Shown here: positions 37,103 to 45,761 of the stretch, in pieces
Layout: each line of letters begins with the position of its first letter
Numbering within the stretch: the first letter of the stretch is position 1
DNA from: Corynebacterium sp. HMSC036D02
Lineage (GTDB): Bacteria > Actinomycetota > Actinomycetes > Mycobacteriales > Mycobacteriaceae
Length of the DNA: 64,000 bases
Direction: 5' to 3'
Assembly: GCF_001836165.1 (NCBI RefSeq)
Contig: NZ_KV827705.1
Location: forward strand, 105,038-169,037
Notes under the pieces: generated by a model
What the model was told of the DNA's origin: nothing
What the model saw: the letters and a program-made list of their open reading frames with translations, nothing else
The model's database searches: none
Position numbers and translations under genes: made by a program

Positions 37103-37586
37103 TTTTGGTGCGAAACGTCGTAAATGGCGCGACGGTGTTGATATGCACCCATTTCCACACCGGCCACGCCGACGGGGTGGAAGAAGCCCACGCACGCTGA
37201 CCCGAACTAAACAATTCTGATTCGGTTAGACCGCCCACCATTTTGACTATCTCACCAAGCAGGATCTTGAACCTGTCGATCAAATCCTCAGTAGATACCT
37301 GCTCCCAGCGTTGGTAGAACGATTCATACAATCCGCCCAGTTGATTCCACTTAAAACCAGGTGCCGGAGTCACCACGTCAAGACCGGCTTGTTCGTCACG
37401 TTCCCAGCCGAGCAGTAATTCCATCCAGCCAAGCTGGTAGGCGATCATCTGCCGGGGCGTGCGGTCAACACCGTCAACCAGCCGGTCCCAACCATCGCCA
37501 GGAACGCCTACGAACTCGCCGATAAAAAGTTCGCCACGCTTAGTAATCTCTGCGGCTAGTTCATCGCCGGACGCATACGATCTCAC
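37071..37586 (-). CDS. ClbS/DfsB-like four-helix protein
   Basis: This protein has 171 residues from GTG 37586 (172 from the adjacent GTG 37589); AGGAGG at 37594-37599 is an excellent ribosome site and spacing favours 37586. The pattern [37 protein letters not shown], with a C-terminal [24 protein letters not shown], matches the ClbS/DfsB (DUF1706) family. One member, ClbS, protects its host from the genotoxin colibactin as a hydrolase. No toxin cluster is present here. Its last 32 bases overlap the convergent recombinase remnant, so it probably arrived with that element. Confidence 0.78.
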   Translation of the reverse strand: [171 protein letters not shown]

Positions 37587-37613
37587 CACACACCTCCTCG
37601 TGAAACGGCCTTA

Positions 37614-37642
37614 GGTTTAACGCTTCGTTAGCGCGTTAAACC
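37614..37642. promoter_or_regulatory. Inverted repeat upstream of the ClbS-like gene
   Basis: Perfect 10-bp arms GGTTTAACGC / GCGTTAAACC enclose a 9-base spacer, just upstream of the AGGAGG site. It is a candidate operator for the ClbS-like gene. It contains an inverted copy of the CGCTAACG core (37626-37633) that repeats downstream. Confidence 0.5.
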
Positions 37643-37676
37643 CTGAATACGCATTTTACTAGGGCAAACAAGATAC

Positions 37677-37749
37677 CCGCTAACGCAAAACCCAAACCCG
37701 CTAACGCAAGCGATTTTTCACACCCCCTAAGCGATACTCGCTAACGCAA
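37677..37749. repeat. Cluster of CGCTAACGCAA direct repeats beside tRNA-Thr
   Basis: Three direct copies of YCGCTAACGCAA lie at 37677-37688, 37698-37709 and 37738-37749 (spacings 21 and 40 bases), with an inverted CGTTAGCG core at 37626-37633. The segment is AT-richer than its surroundings and sits between the ClbS-like gene and tRNA-Thr. Iteron-like operator or recombinase-binding sites are possible. Function unknown. Confidence 0.65.
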
Positions 37750-37778
37750 AAGGGTACTTATCAAATCCGACGTCTAAG

Positions 37779-37854
37779 TGGAGCCGCCTGCGAGAATCGA
37801 ACTCGCGACCTTCTCATTACGAGTGAGATGCTCTACCGACTGAGCTAAGGCGGC
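37779..37854 (-). tRNA. tRNA-Thr (CGT anticodon)
   Basis: Minus-strand cloverleaf. The acceptor GCCGCCT pairs with AGGCGGC. The D arm is AGCTCAGTCGGTAGAGC, the anticodon stem TCTCA/TGAGA with loop CTCGTAA (anticodon CGT) and the T arm GCGAG-TTCGATT-CTCGC. The discriminator is T and an encoded CCA follows (37779-37781). It reads ACG codons. Confidence 0.96.
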
Positions 37855-37956
37855 ACGATGCAGTGTGTATATGCACCGCGTGAGAGTTTAGCCTAGGCCG
37901 GGGCCGAGAAAGAAATCGGGCCACTTGATGTGAGGCACGTGCAGCACACCCGCAGG

Positions 37957-39165
37957 TTAGCGCGCGCCACAGGCCAGACGCAGGCGGCCCACCATGCCGT
38001 CGAAAGCCACCTGCGGGGTGACGTTCTGCGGCAGCTGCTCGCGGCAGGTACGGATGGCGGACTGAGCTGCCAGCAAGCCATCTTCGCTCACGCGCTGGGC
38101 AAGTTCACCGGCTAGGCCCGCGAAGTCCGGGTGGGTCATCTCCACCTCAGCGCCGACTTTCAGCATGAGCGCATCGCGGTAGATGCCGGCGAGATCCACG
38201 AGGGCGATGTCGAGGCCGTCGGAGATGCGTCGTTTAGCGCGCTTCTTGTGGAGCTCCTCCAGGTCCTTCAGGGCACTGCGGGCGTCGCGCTGCGCCTTCG
38301 TCGCGCCCTTGCCCTTGGCACCAACGCCGAAGGATTGCTCAATCTTGGAGCGCTCCGCCTCCTCCGCCGCCGCGTGGGAGTCCTTGGCTTCCTTCTCAAT
38401 GAACTTCAGTAGCGCTGTGACGGATTGAAAGGCCTGGGAGCCGTGGAAGACGTCCTCGGCCAGGTTGATGGCCATGGCGCGGCGCTTCTGCGCGGCGGGT
38501 TCGTTGACCAGGTGCCGCGCACGGCCCACGTGGCGCAGGGTGGTCACGGCGGCTAGGCGCGCGTCATCCTCGCTGGCGCCTTCGGCGACGAGCTGCTTAA
38601 CGACGCCATCCACACTCGGCGCCGGAATATATAGGTGGCGGCAGCGCGAGCGCAGCGTGACCGAGAAATCCTCTGGATCCTCCGAGGGCGCCACCATGAT
38701 GATGACGGTGCGCTCCGGGGGCTCCTCCACGGTTTTGAGCAACGCGTTGGCGGCCTCGTTGCGCAGGCGGTCGGCTTTGTTGAAGATGACCACGCGCCAC
38801 GGCGCCACGCTCGGCAGGCTGGCCGCGCGCCCAATGACCTCGCGGGCCTCGCCAACGGTGATGAACTGCTCCTGCGGGTCCACGTAAACCAAGTCGGTGT
38901 GCTCCTGCTTGTCCAGGACGCTCCGGCAGGAGGGGCAGCGCCCGCAGCCGGGGTTGCCGTTCTCGTCGGCAGAAGTGCACATGAGTGCTGCGGCGAAGCA
39001 TTGCGCGGCCAGTGAGCGGCCAGCACCGGGAGGCCCAGTAAACAGCCAGGAGTGGCTCATCGCTCGCGAGTCGCCTTCACCGCGAGCCGCGCGGGCAGCA
39101 CTGAGGATGGTGTGGGCGACGGAGGGGGCGTCGGCAAGCCTTTCTGCAACGCTTGATGTAATCAC
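37957..39165 (-). CDS. holB: DNA polymerase III subunit delta'
   Basis: This 402-residue clamp-loader subunit is part of the replication machine that loads the beta clamp. It shows an AAA+ fold with the P-loop-like FTGPPGAGRSLAAQ, a zinc module C-x11-CGRCPSC, the sensor-type ADRLRNEAANALLKTVEEPP and the SRC motif RSRCRHLYIPAP. A charged insertion (KGKGATKAQRD) lies in the C-terminal third. GTG 39165 with AGGGCGA is preferred; the in-frame ATG 39204 overlaps the divergent cyaB start. Position next to cyaB and tRNA-Thr fits mycobacterial synteny (Rv3644c, tRNA nearby). Confidence 0.92.
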   Translation of the reverse strand: MITSSVAERLADAPSVAHTILSAARAARGEGDSRAMSHSWLFTGPPGAGRSLAAQCFAAALMCTSADENGNPGCGRCPSCRSVLDKQEHTDLVYVDPQEQFITVGEAREVIGRAASLPSVAPWRVVIFNKADRLRNEAANALLKTVEEPPERTVIIMVAPSEDPEDFSVTLRSRCRHLYIPAPSVDGVVKQLVAEGASEDDARLAAVTTLRHVGRARHLVNEPAAQKRRAMAINLAEDVFHGSQAFQSVTALLKFIEKEAKDSHAAAEEAERSKIEQSFGVGAKGKGATKAQRDARSALKDLEELHKKRAKRRISDGLDIALVDLAGIYRDALMLKVGAEVEMTHPDFAGLAGELAQRVSEDGLLAAQSAIRTCREQLPQNVTPQVAFDGMVGRLRLACGAR

Positions 39166-39202
39166 TCGCCCTAGCCTACTGGGATAACTAAAGTGTGTAA
39201 CC

Positions 39203-40735
39203 ATGAATAGACTGATGCGTGGCGCCCGCTGGTTATGGGGTACTCAATGGCCGATGTACGCCGCGCTCGTCCTTGGAGCCAACATCATCGGCGCCATCGC
39301 GATCATGACCTTCGTGGTCTTCTTTCTCCCCATGCCGGAGATCTCCGACTTCATCGCCCACACGCCCCACCTGTGGACCTACGGCACGCTGTTCGTGACC
39401 TTTGCGGTCATCATCGGCATAGCGGTAACACTTCGACTGTTCAGGCCGGTGTTGGACTGGCAACGCAGCCCCGATGACCATGATCCCAACATGGTGCGCA
39501 ACCTGGTCCTGCGCATCCCGCTCTACCAAGCCGGGGTGGCCGCGGGCGTGTGGCTGCTGGGCATCATCTTGGCGGTGGTGCTGGCAGGGCAGCACTCGGC
39601 GCGGCTGGCCATCGTCGTGGGCGTGTCTGCGTCGCTGGCCGGTGGCCTCATCGTGCTGTTGACGTATTTGCAGGCGGAACGCCTCGTGCGTCCCGTGGCG
39701 GCAGAAGCCGTGGCCCGGCGCTTTGAGGATTCCACCCTGGAGCCGCCGATTAAGTACCGGCTGCTTTCCACCTGGATGATGACCTCCGGCATCCCGCTCA
39801 TCGGCATCGTGCTTGTCCTCATGGGCCAACAGGCAGGCCTGTTTAGCCCGGAGACCTCAGACATCATGCCGGCCATTGTTGCGCTGACCGTTACCGCGCT
39901 GGGCACCGGGCTCATGGGCACCATGTTCGCGATGATGAGCGTGGTCGATCCCATCATTGAGCTGCAGGACGCCATCAACCGCGTGCGCCGCGGCGAGAGT
40001 GACGTCCAGGTGGACATCTACGACGGCTCCGAGCTCGGCGTTCTTCAGGCCGGTTTCAACGAAATGATGCGTGGCCTGCGTGAGCGCCAGCGCGTGCGCG
40101 ATATTTTCGGCCGCTATGTCGGTGCCGAGGTGGCCCAGCGTGCCTTGGAGGAACGCCCGGAGCTAGGCGGCGAGGACCGCAAGGTAGCGGTGCTGTTTAT
40201 CGACGTCATTGGGTCCACCACCTTCGCCGTCAACCACACCCCGGAAGAAGTGGTGGAGGAGCTCAACAAGTTCTTCGAGCACGTGGTTGAGGTGGTACAC
40301 CGCAACAAGGGCATCATCAACAAGTTCCAGGGCGACGCCGCCCTGGCCGTTTTCGGTGCCCCGCTGACGGTCTACGACGCCAACTCCATGGCCTTACACG
40401 CCGCCCGCGAACTTCGCCAGGAGCTACGCGGGTTGCGGCTGCAGGCGGGCATCGGCGTGGCGGCGGGCCACGTGGTGGCCGGCCACATTGGTGGCGCGGA
40501 TCGGTTCGAGTACACCGTCATTGGTGATGCCGTCAACGAGGCCGCGCGTCTCACCGAACTGGCCAAGGACACACCGGGCCAGGTGCTCACCAACTCCGCC
40601 ACGCTGCGCGGCGCCAACGAGGCGGAGCAAGCGCGCTGGACGCTCATGAAGTCTATTGAGCTGCGCGGGCGCCGCCGCATGACGCAGCTGGCACGTCCGA
40701 TTCGCCCGACGCTGGCGGAGCGTGCCCTCGGATAA
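39203..40735 (+). CDS. cyaB: Membrane-bound class III adenylate cyclase
   Basis: This 510-residue protein makes cAMP, which in corynebacteria activates the global regulator GlxR. Six membrane segments (residues about 15-245) are followed by a HAMP linker (VVDPIIELQDAINRVRRGES) and the cyclase domain (about 310-480). Visible catalytic parts are the metal Asp in FIDVIGSTTF, Lys and second metal Asp in NKFQGDAALAVFG, and the IGDAVNEAARL block with transition-state Asn and Arg. Domain order and place between holB and topA match C. glutamicum CyaB and Rv3645. Confidence 0.94.
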   Translation: MNRLMRGARWLWGTQWPMYAALVLGANIIGAIAIMTFVVFFLPMPEISDFIAHTPHLWTYGTLFVTFAVIIGIAVTLRLFRPVLDWQRSPDDHDPNMVRNLVLRIPLYQAGVAAGVWLLGIILAVVLAGQHSARLAIVVGVSASLAGGLIVLLTYLQAERLVRPVAAEAVARRFEDSTLEPPIKYRLLSTWMMTSGIPLIGIVLVLMGQQAGLFSPETSDIMPAIVALTVTALGTGLMGTMFAMMSVVDPIIELQDAINRVRRGESDVQVDIYDGSELGVLQAGFNEMMRGLRERQRVRDIFGRYVGAEVAQRALEERPELGGEDRKVAVLFIDVIGSTTFAVNHTPEEVVEELNKFFEHVVEVVHRNKGIINKFQGDAALAVFGAPLTVYDANSMALHAARELRQELRGLRLQAGIGVAAGHVVAGHIGGADRFEYTVIGDAVNEAARLTELAKDTPGQVLTNSATLRGANEAEQARWTLMKSIELRGRRRMTQLARPIRPTLAERALG

Positions 40736-40768
40736 ATAAGTCTTTGTAATTCTGGTAGCTTCGGGGCC

Positions 40769-42133
40769 ATGCCTCATCAGCCCCATCCGCCACGCCAGAA
40801 CTCGAGTCCTCGCCTCCTCGTCCCCGACGTCGCCCGCGGCATGGCCCTGTTGGGCATTGCGCTGGCAAACGTCTGCACCGCGTGGATTATGAACGACGGC
40901 GATGGTCCCGATGCTTATTTCGGCGGCGTCGAGACCGTTGCGGACAAGATCTACGTGGTCTTTTCCGCCATGTTCGTGCATGTGCGCGGCCTGCCGATGT
41001 TCTCCACGCTTCTCGGCTTTGGCGTGGGGCTTATCGCGATGAGCTTGTGGCGCCGCGGCTTCCCACTGCGGCGCGCGCAGGCCGTGTTGGCTAAGCGCTA
41101 CGGGTTCTTGGCCCTGTTTGGTGTCCTGCACTGCCTCTTCCTCTTTTCCGGCGACATTATGCTGCTCTACGGCGCGATGGGCATGCTCATCGCGCTGCTG
41201 CTTTCTTTCACCGACAAGCTCCTCATGCGCGTGGCCTATGGGCTTTGTGCGCTGCTGGTTGTGTCGGGCATCGGAATGGGTATTGGGGCCGCGTTCATCG
41301 ATACCTCAGATTTCGATTTCAGCGGTTTTAGCGCCGCCGAGTCCTATTGGGAGCTGCTGGGTGAACAAGCCATCATGGTCGGCGCCCAACTAATGTCCAT
41401 CCCTCTAACGGGCGCCATGGTTCTTCCGGTCATGCTTGTGGGCTTCGTGTGGGCGCGCCGCGGCACCCTGGCCGGGGGTCATCAACGCGAGCTGTGGACA
41501 TGGACCATTTTGGCCCTAGCCATCATCCTCTTTCTCGGCCTGCCCTGGGGCTTGTCGACGATTGGGGTGCTGGACCCAGCGCTGGCAGAGCCTCTCAACG
41601 CGGCGAATAGCTGCATCGGCATGCTCACCGGGCCGGGCATCGTGGCGGCGGCGACACTTGCCCTAGAACCCCTGCAACGCCGCGGCGCGCGCCCGTGGTT
41701 CCTGTGGCCGCTGATTGCGTTGGGCAAGCGTTCCATGACCGGCTACGTGCTGCAGTCCGTGTTCTTCCTGGCGCTGGTTTACCCCTTCACCCTCAACATT
41801 GGGCCGGAGTTCAGCGCCACAGGCCAGGCAGCGCTGGCCGCCGGCGTGTGGCTGGCCACGCTTCTCATTGCCTGCGCGCTCGAGGCCGCAGGCAAGCCCG
41901 GCCCCTTCGAATGGGTGCACCGACGCTTGTCCTATGGCAAGACGATGCGCCCGGAATTAGGTGCGGCGTCTAACCGCGGCTCTTCCGTGCCAGGCCATCC
42001 ACCAGCAGCACCAGGCCTACCGTCTGGGCCGCCGACTGCGCCGCATCCAGGACTCGGCCACGCAGGCCCGCATCCTGGCGCTGCTCAGCCGGGTTCAGGA
42101 CCGTCAGCGCCTCAGAGGCCAGAAGCAGGTTAG
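40769..42133 (+). CDS. DUF418 family membrane protein with a Pro-rich tail antisense to the next gene
   Basis: The frame has 454 codons. Residues 1 to about 395 form a polytopic DUF418 protein (VPDVARGMALLGIALANVCTAW near the N-terminus; GKRSMTGYVLQSVFF and GPFEWVHRRLSYGK in the DUF418 end), probably a transporter-like or envelope-related protein of unknown function. After LSYGKTMRPELGAASN the frame continues about 55 residues as Pro/Gly-rich sequence (PPAAPGLPSGPPTAPHPG). That part lies opposite the 3' end of the convergent gene, overlapping it by 164 bases. The tail looks like read-through after loss of the normal stop; a stop exists one frame over at about 41974. Confidence 0.78.
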   Translation: MPHQPHPPRQNSSPRLLVPDVARGMALLGIALANVCTAWIMNDGDGPDAYFGGVETVADKIYVVFSAMFVHVRGLPMFSTLLGFGVGLIAMSLWRRGFPLRRAQAVLAKRYGFLALFGVLHCLFLFSGDIMLLYGAMGMLIALLLSFTDKLLMRVAYGLCALLVVSGIGMGIGAAFIDTSDFDFSGFSAAESYWELLGEQAIMVGAQLMSIPLTGAMVLPVMLVGFVWARRGTLAGGHQRELWTWTILALAIILFLGLPWGLSTIGVLDPALAEPLNAANSCIGMLTGPGIVAAATLALEPLQRRGARPWFLWPLIALGKRSMTGYVLQSVFFLALVYPFTLNIGPEFSATGQAALAAGVWLATLLIACALEAAGKPGPFEWVHRRLSYGKTMRPELGAASNRGSSVPGHPPAAPGLPSGPPTAPHPGLGHAGPHPGAAQPGSGPSAPQRPEAG

Positions 42134-42671
42134 CGCCGTGGCTCAGGCCCTGCGTAGATTCGGCAGCACGCAGGGCTGGGTCACCGGCTAGCGCGGAGAG
42201 CGCAGCCGCCGGGATTCCGGCGATAGCCGTGGCGAAACGCTCGCCTCGGGCGCGCGAAAGCGCAAGGCCCGCGGCCCACGCGCCGGCGCGCAGGCCCCAA
42301 CCCAGCGCATCGTTGCGCGCACCGCGCAACGCCCATGCGAAGGCAGCGTATTGCACGCTGACACACGTCACGCCGAACGTTGTTGGCTCACCGCGCTTGG
42401 CGGCTTGGCCCAGCGAAGCGGCGATAAGCCCCACGCGGGTCTCCGAGGCGCAGTCCGGGCGCAGGGCCAACAGCACGGGTACAGCGGCGGTCGTGGCCGT
42501 GCCGAGCGTGCGCCAGTTAAACAGGCGTGACCAGACAGCAGTCTCCCCCACAGCGAGCGCGCCGAGGGTGAGGTGATCGCGGCCAGTAAAGGCCGGGCCC
42601 ACCGCGCGCAGGAGAGCCTCAGCGCCCTCCTGGGTGCGAGCCAGCATGTCGCGGGCGAAGCTGGTCTTCAT
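41970..42671 (-). CDS. Conserved hypothetical protein after topA
   Basis: This 233-residue Ala-rich protein has several moderately hydrophobic helices (LGTATTAAVPVLLALRP, LGWGLRAGAWAAGLALS, IAGIPAAALSALAGD). It begins 6 bases after the topA stop and is probably cotranscribed. No recognised domain. The strong codon-position bias and tight spacing support it being real. Its 3' end overlaps the DUF418 frame. Confidence 0.65.
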   Translation of the reverse strand: MKTSFARDMLARTQEGAEALLRAVGPAFTGRDHLTLGALAVGETAVWSRLFNWRTLGTATTAAVPVLLALRPDCASETRVGLIAASLGQAAKRGEPTTFGVTCVSVQYAAFAWALRGARNDALGWGLRAGAWAAGLALSRARGERFATAIAGIPAAALSALAGDPALRAAESTQGLSHGANLLLASEALTVLNPAEQRQDAGLRGRVLDAAQSAAQTVGLVLLVDGLARKSRG

Positions 42672-42677
42672 ATCCTG

Positions 42678-45596
42678 CTACTTCCTGCGCGATCCGGCCT
42701 TGACCACGTTCTTCGTGCCCGGCGAAGGCTTCTTCGTCGCCTTCTTGCTCGACTTCTTCGTGGCCTTCTTGGTCGACTTCTTAGTGCTCTTCTTCGTCGA
42801 CTTCTTCGCACCTCCGTTCGCTGCGTCCTTGGCGCGGCGCTCGGAGAGGAGCTCGTTCGCGCGGGCGTCGGTAAGCTGCTCCGGATCGTCGCCACGGCGC
42901 AGCGAGGCATTCGTGGTGCCGTCGGTGACGTACGGGCCAAAGCGGCCGTCCTTGACCGTCATCGGCTTGCCGGAAACATCGTTATCACCCAGCTGCTTAA
43001 TCGGCGGCTGTGCGGCCGCGCGGCCACGGCGCTTCGGCTCCGCGTAGATGCGGCGCGCCTCATCCAAGGTGATGGAGAAGATCTGCTCCTCCTTGGCCAA
43101 GGAACGGGAATCCTTGCCCTTCTTCAGGTACGGGCCATAGCGGCCGTTCTGCGCGGTAATGACCTCGCCGTCCGAGGGGTCCACGCCCACCTCGCGCGGC
43201 AGGCTCAGCAGCTTCAGTGCTTCCTCCAGCGTGACGCTGGATGGCTCCATCGAAGCAAAGAGCGAGGCTGTGCCCGGCTTCAGCTTCTCTTCGACGTACT
43301 CGGCAATGCGCTTTTCCTTCTGCTTCGCCGCGGTCTTGGTCTCCCAGTTCTTGGCGCGCTTGCCCTCGGCCGCGCGCTGGGCGTCCTCCGCGGCGCGCTC
43401 TTCCTTGACGATCTCCTCGGCTTCGGCCTCGGCCTTCTCGCGCTCGTCATCACGCACCTGCTCGGTCACGTACGGTCCGAAACGGCCCTCCTTGGCCACG
43501 ATGGTGCGTCCATTCTCCGGGTTCTGTCCCAACTCGCGCCCACCCTGCGGGGTGGCAAAGAGCTTCTCTGCCAAAGCCTCGTTGAGCTCATCCGGGGTGA
43601 CCGTCTCCGAGAGGTTGGCGCGCTGGTACTCCACCGTTCCGTCCTCGTTGGTGCCCACGGCGCGCTCGATATACGGCCCATAGCGGCCCACGCGCACGAA
43701 GACATCGCGGCCTTCCGTGTCGGTGTACAGGCGCAGCGAGTTGACCTGGCGAGCGTCGATGGCCTCCAGGTTGATGTCCACCAGGGACTTCAGGCCGCCG
43801 TGGCGAGCGATGGACGCAGCCTTACGCTCGCCGGCCTCAGTATTGCCGAAGTAGAAGTTATTCAGCCAATCCGTGCCGTTCTCCGAACCGGCGGCAATGG
43901 CATCGAGCTCATCCTCCATGGAGGAGGTGAAGTCATAATCCACCAGCTCGGTGAAGCTATTCTCCAGCAGGCCTACCACTGCGAAGGCAACCCACGAGGG
44001 CACCAGGGCGTTGCCGCGGGAGAGCACGTAACCGCGGTCCTGGATGGTTTTGATGATGGAGGCGTACGTCGACGGGCGCCCAATGCCCAAATCTTCCATC
44101 TTCTTGACCAGGCTGGCTTCGGTATAGCGTGCCGGCGGGTTGGTGGAGTGGCCGTCGGCAGTAACCGCAGCGGTCTTCAGCGTGTCGCCCTCATTGAGGT
44201 GCGGCAGACGGGACTCTCCCTTCGAGTCCTTCGCCGCCACGTCCTCGTAGGCCTTGAGGAAGCCCGGGAAGGTAATGGTGCGGCCGGTCGCGGAGAAGTC
44301 GGCGTCGTGGCCGCCGGCGTTGACAGCTGCGGTCACCTTCATCGAGGTTCCCTTGGCGTCGGCCATCTGGCAGGCCACGGTGCGCTTCCAAATCAACTCG
44401 TAGAGCTTGTACTCCTCGGCGTCGAGCTGCCCGGCCAGCTGGCCCGGGGTGGCAAAACGCTCGCCGGCGGGACGGATGGCCTCGTGAGCCTCCTGGGAGT
44501 TCTTCACCTTGCGGTCATACCGGCGCGGCCCATCTGAGACGAACTCAGCGCCAAAGATGGAGGAGGCAGCCTCACGGGCAGCGTCCAGCCCCTGCTTGGA
44601 CAGGGAAGTCGAGTCGGTACGCATATAGGTGATGTGACCGTTCTCGTAGAGGCGCTGCGCAATGCGCATCGTGCGCTCCGAGGTGTAGTGCAGGCGGCGG
44701 CCGGCCTCCTGCTGCAGAGTCGACGTCATAAACGGCGCGGAAGGCTTGCGCGAATAAGGCTTGTGCTCGACACTAGCCACGGTCATGGTGGAGCCTTCCA
44801 GCGCGCTGGCCAGCTGCTCCGCCTGGGCCTGCTTGACGACGACCACCTCGTCGCTCTTCAACTGACCCTTATCGTTGAAGTCGCGGCCCGCGGCCACGCG
44901 CTTGCCGTCGAGGGCGCTCAGGCGCGCGTCGAAGTCCGGCGTGGACTTCAGCGTTGCCGTGAGATCCCAGTACTCGGCGGGGATGAACGCCATGCGCTCG
45001 CGCTCGCGCTCGACGATGACGCGGGTAGCTACCGACTGCACGCGGCCAGCCGACAGGCGCGGCATGACCTTCTTCCACAGCACCGGGGAGACCTCGTAGC
45101 CATAGAGACGGTCCAGGATGCGGCGGGTTTCCTGGGCGTCGATGAGGTTTTCATCGAGCTCACGGGTGTTTTCCGCGGCCTCCAGGATGGCGGACTTGGT
45201 GATCTCGTTGAAGACCATGCGACGCACCGGCACCTTGGGCTTGAGTACTTCCAGCAGGTGCCAGGCAATGGCCTCGCCCTCGCGGTCGGGGTCTGTTGCA
45301 AGGTAGAGCTGATCGCACTGCTTCAGCTTGGCCTTGAGGTCCGCGACCTTCTTCTTTTTGTCCTGGCTGATGACGTACAGCGGGGTGAAGTTATCCTCCG
45401 GGTTAACACCGAGGCGTGCCCAGGATTCCTTCTTATATTTGGCGGGGACGTCGGCGGCGCCGCGGGGAAGGTCCCGGATGTGGCCGACGGAGGCCTCAAC
45501 AATGTACTTATCGCCGAGGTAAGGCTGAATCTTCTTCGCCTTGGTTGCTGACTCGACGATGACCAGGGTCTTCCCCGGGCCGGTAGCTTCTGCCAC
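42678..45596 (-). CDS. topA: DNA topoisomerase I
   Basis: This 972-residue type IA topoisomerase relaxes negative supercoils. The Toprim domain opens with KTLVIVESATKAKKIQ, then TDPDREGEAIAW; the active-site Tyr lies in GHITYMRTDSTSL. Repeated C-terminal modules (RFGPYV, RYGPYL) replace zinc fingers. They end in a Lys-rich tail of KKST/KKAT units that binds DNA, as in other actinobacteria. GTG 45596 is chosen because GGAAGGGA precedes it by about 12 bases; a TTG 14 codons upstream lacks a ribosome site. Confidence 0.96.
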   Translation of the reverse strand: MAEATGPGKTLVIVESATKAKKIQPYLGDKYIVEASVGHIRDLPRGAADVPAKYKKESWARLGVNPEDNFTPLYVISQDKKKKVADLKAKLKQCDQLYLATDPDREGEAIAWHLLEVLKPKVPVRRMVFNEITKSAILEAAENTRELDENLIDAQETRRILDRLYGYEVSPVLWKKVMPRLSAGRVQSVATRVIVERERERMAFIPAEYWDLTATLKSTPDFDARLSALDGKRVAAGRDFNDKGQLKSDEVVVVKQAQAEQLASALEGSTMTVASVEHKPYSRKPSAPFMTSTLQQEAGRRLHYTSERTMRIAQRLYENGHITYMRTDSTSLSKQGLDAAREAASSIFGAEFVSDGPRRYDRKVKNSQEAHEAIRPAGERFATPGQLAGQLDAEEYKLYELIWKRTVACQMADAKGTSMKVTAAVNAGGHDADFSATGRTITFPGFLKAYEDVAAKDSKGESRLPHLNEGDTLKTAAVTADGHSTNPPARYTEASLVKKMEDLGIGRPSTYASIIKTIQDRGYVLSRGNALVPSWVAFAVVGLLENSFTELVDYDFTSSMEDELDAIAAGSENGTDWLNNFYFGNTEAGERKAASIARHGGLKSLVDINLEAIDARQVNSLRLYTDTEGRDVFVRVGRYGPYIERAVGTNEDGTVEYQRANLSETVTPDELNEALAEKLFATPQGGRELGQNPENGRTIVAKEGRFGPYVTEQVRDDEREKAEAEAEEIVKEERAAEDAQRAAEGKRAKNWETKTAAKQKEKRIAEYVEEKLKPGTASLFASMEPSSVTLEEALKLLSLPREVGVDPSDGEVITAQNGRYGPYLKKGKDSRSLAKEEQIFSITLDEARRIYAEPKRRGRAAAQPPIKQLGDNDVSGKPMTVKDGRFGPYVTDGTTNASLRRGDDPEQLTDARANELLSERRAKDAANGGAKKSTKKSTKKSTKKATKKSSKKATKKPSPGTKNVVKAGSRRK

Positions 45597-45681
45597 TTCG
45601 ACTTCATCCCTTCCGATGGCTAGTCCTCTGCTGGGCAATTGCCCCTAGAGTACACAGATAGAGGTTCACTCTAGTTATTCA

Positions 45682-45754
45682 GGCCAGTACACGTCCACAC
45701 AACCGGGGGTCTATACTGGCCGTCCGAGGATTCGCCTCACAGTACACAACCGGG
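45682..45754. repeat. Repeat-rich promoter region, topA / DedA-like gene
   Basis: GGCCAGTA (45682-45689) pairs with TACTGGCC (45714-45721). CAGTACAC occurs at 45685-45692 and 45740-45747, and ACAACCGGG at 45699-45707 and 45746-45754. A -10-like TATACT lies at 45712-45717. The repeats sit between divergent topA and the DedA-like gene, so they may be operators. Confidence 0.5.
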
Positions 45755-45761
45755 AGACAGC

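Noticed and set aside
37677..37749. Three short repeats considered as a CRISPR array
   Set aside because: Repeats of 12 bases with unequal spacers of 9 and 28 bases and no cas genes; not a CRISPR array.
42573..44537. 654-codon plus-strand frame opposite topA
   Set aside because: Antisense to a gene with full topoisomerase motifs; Leu/Arg-rich shadow without domains.
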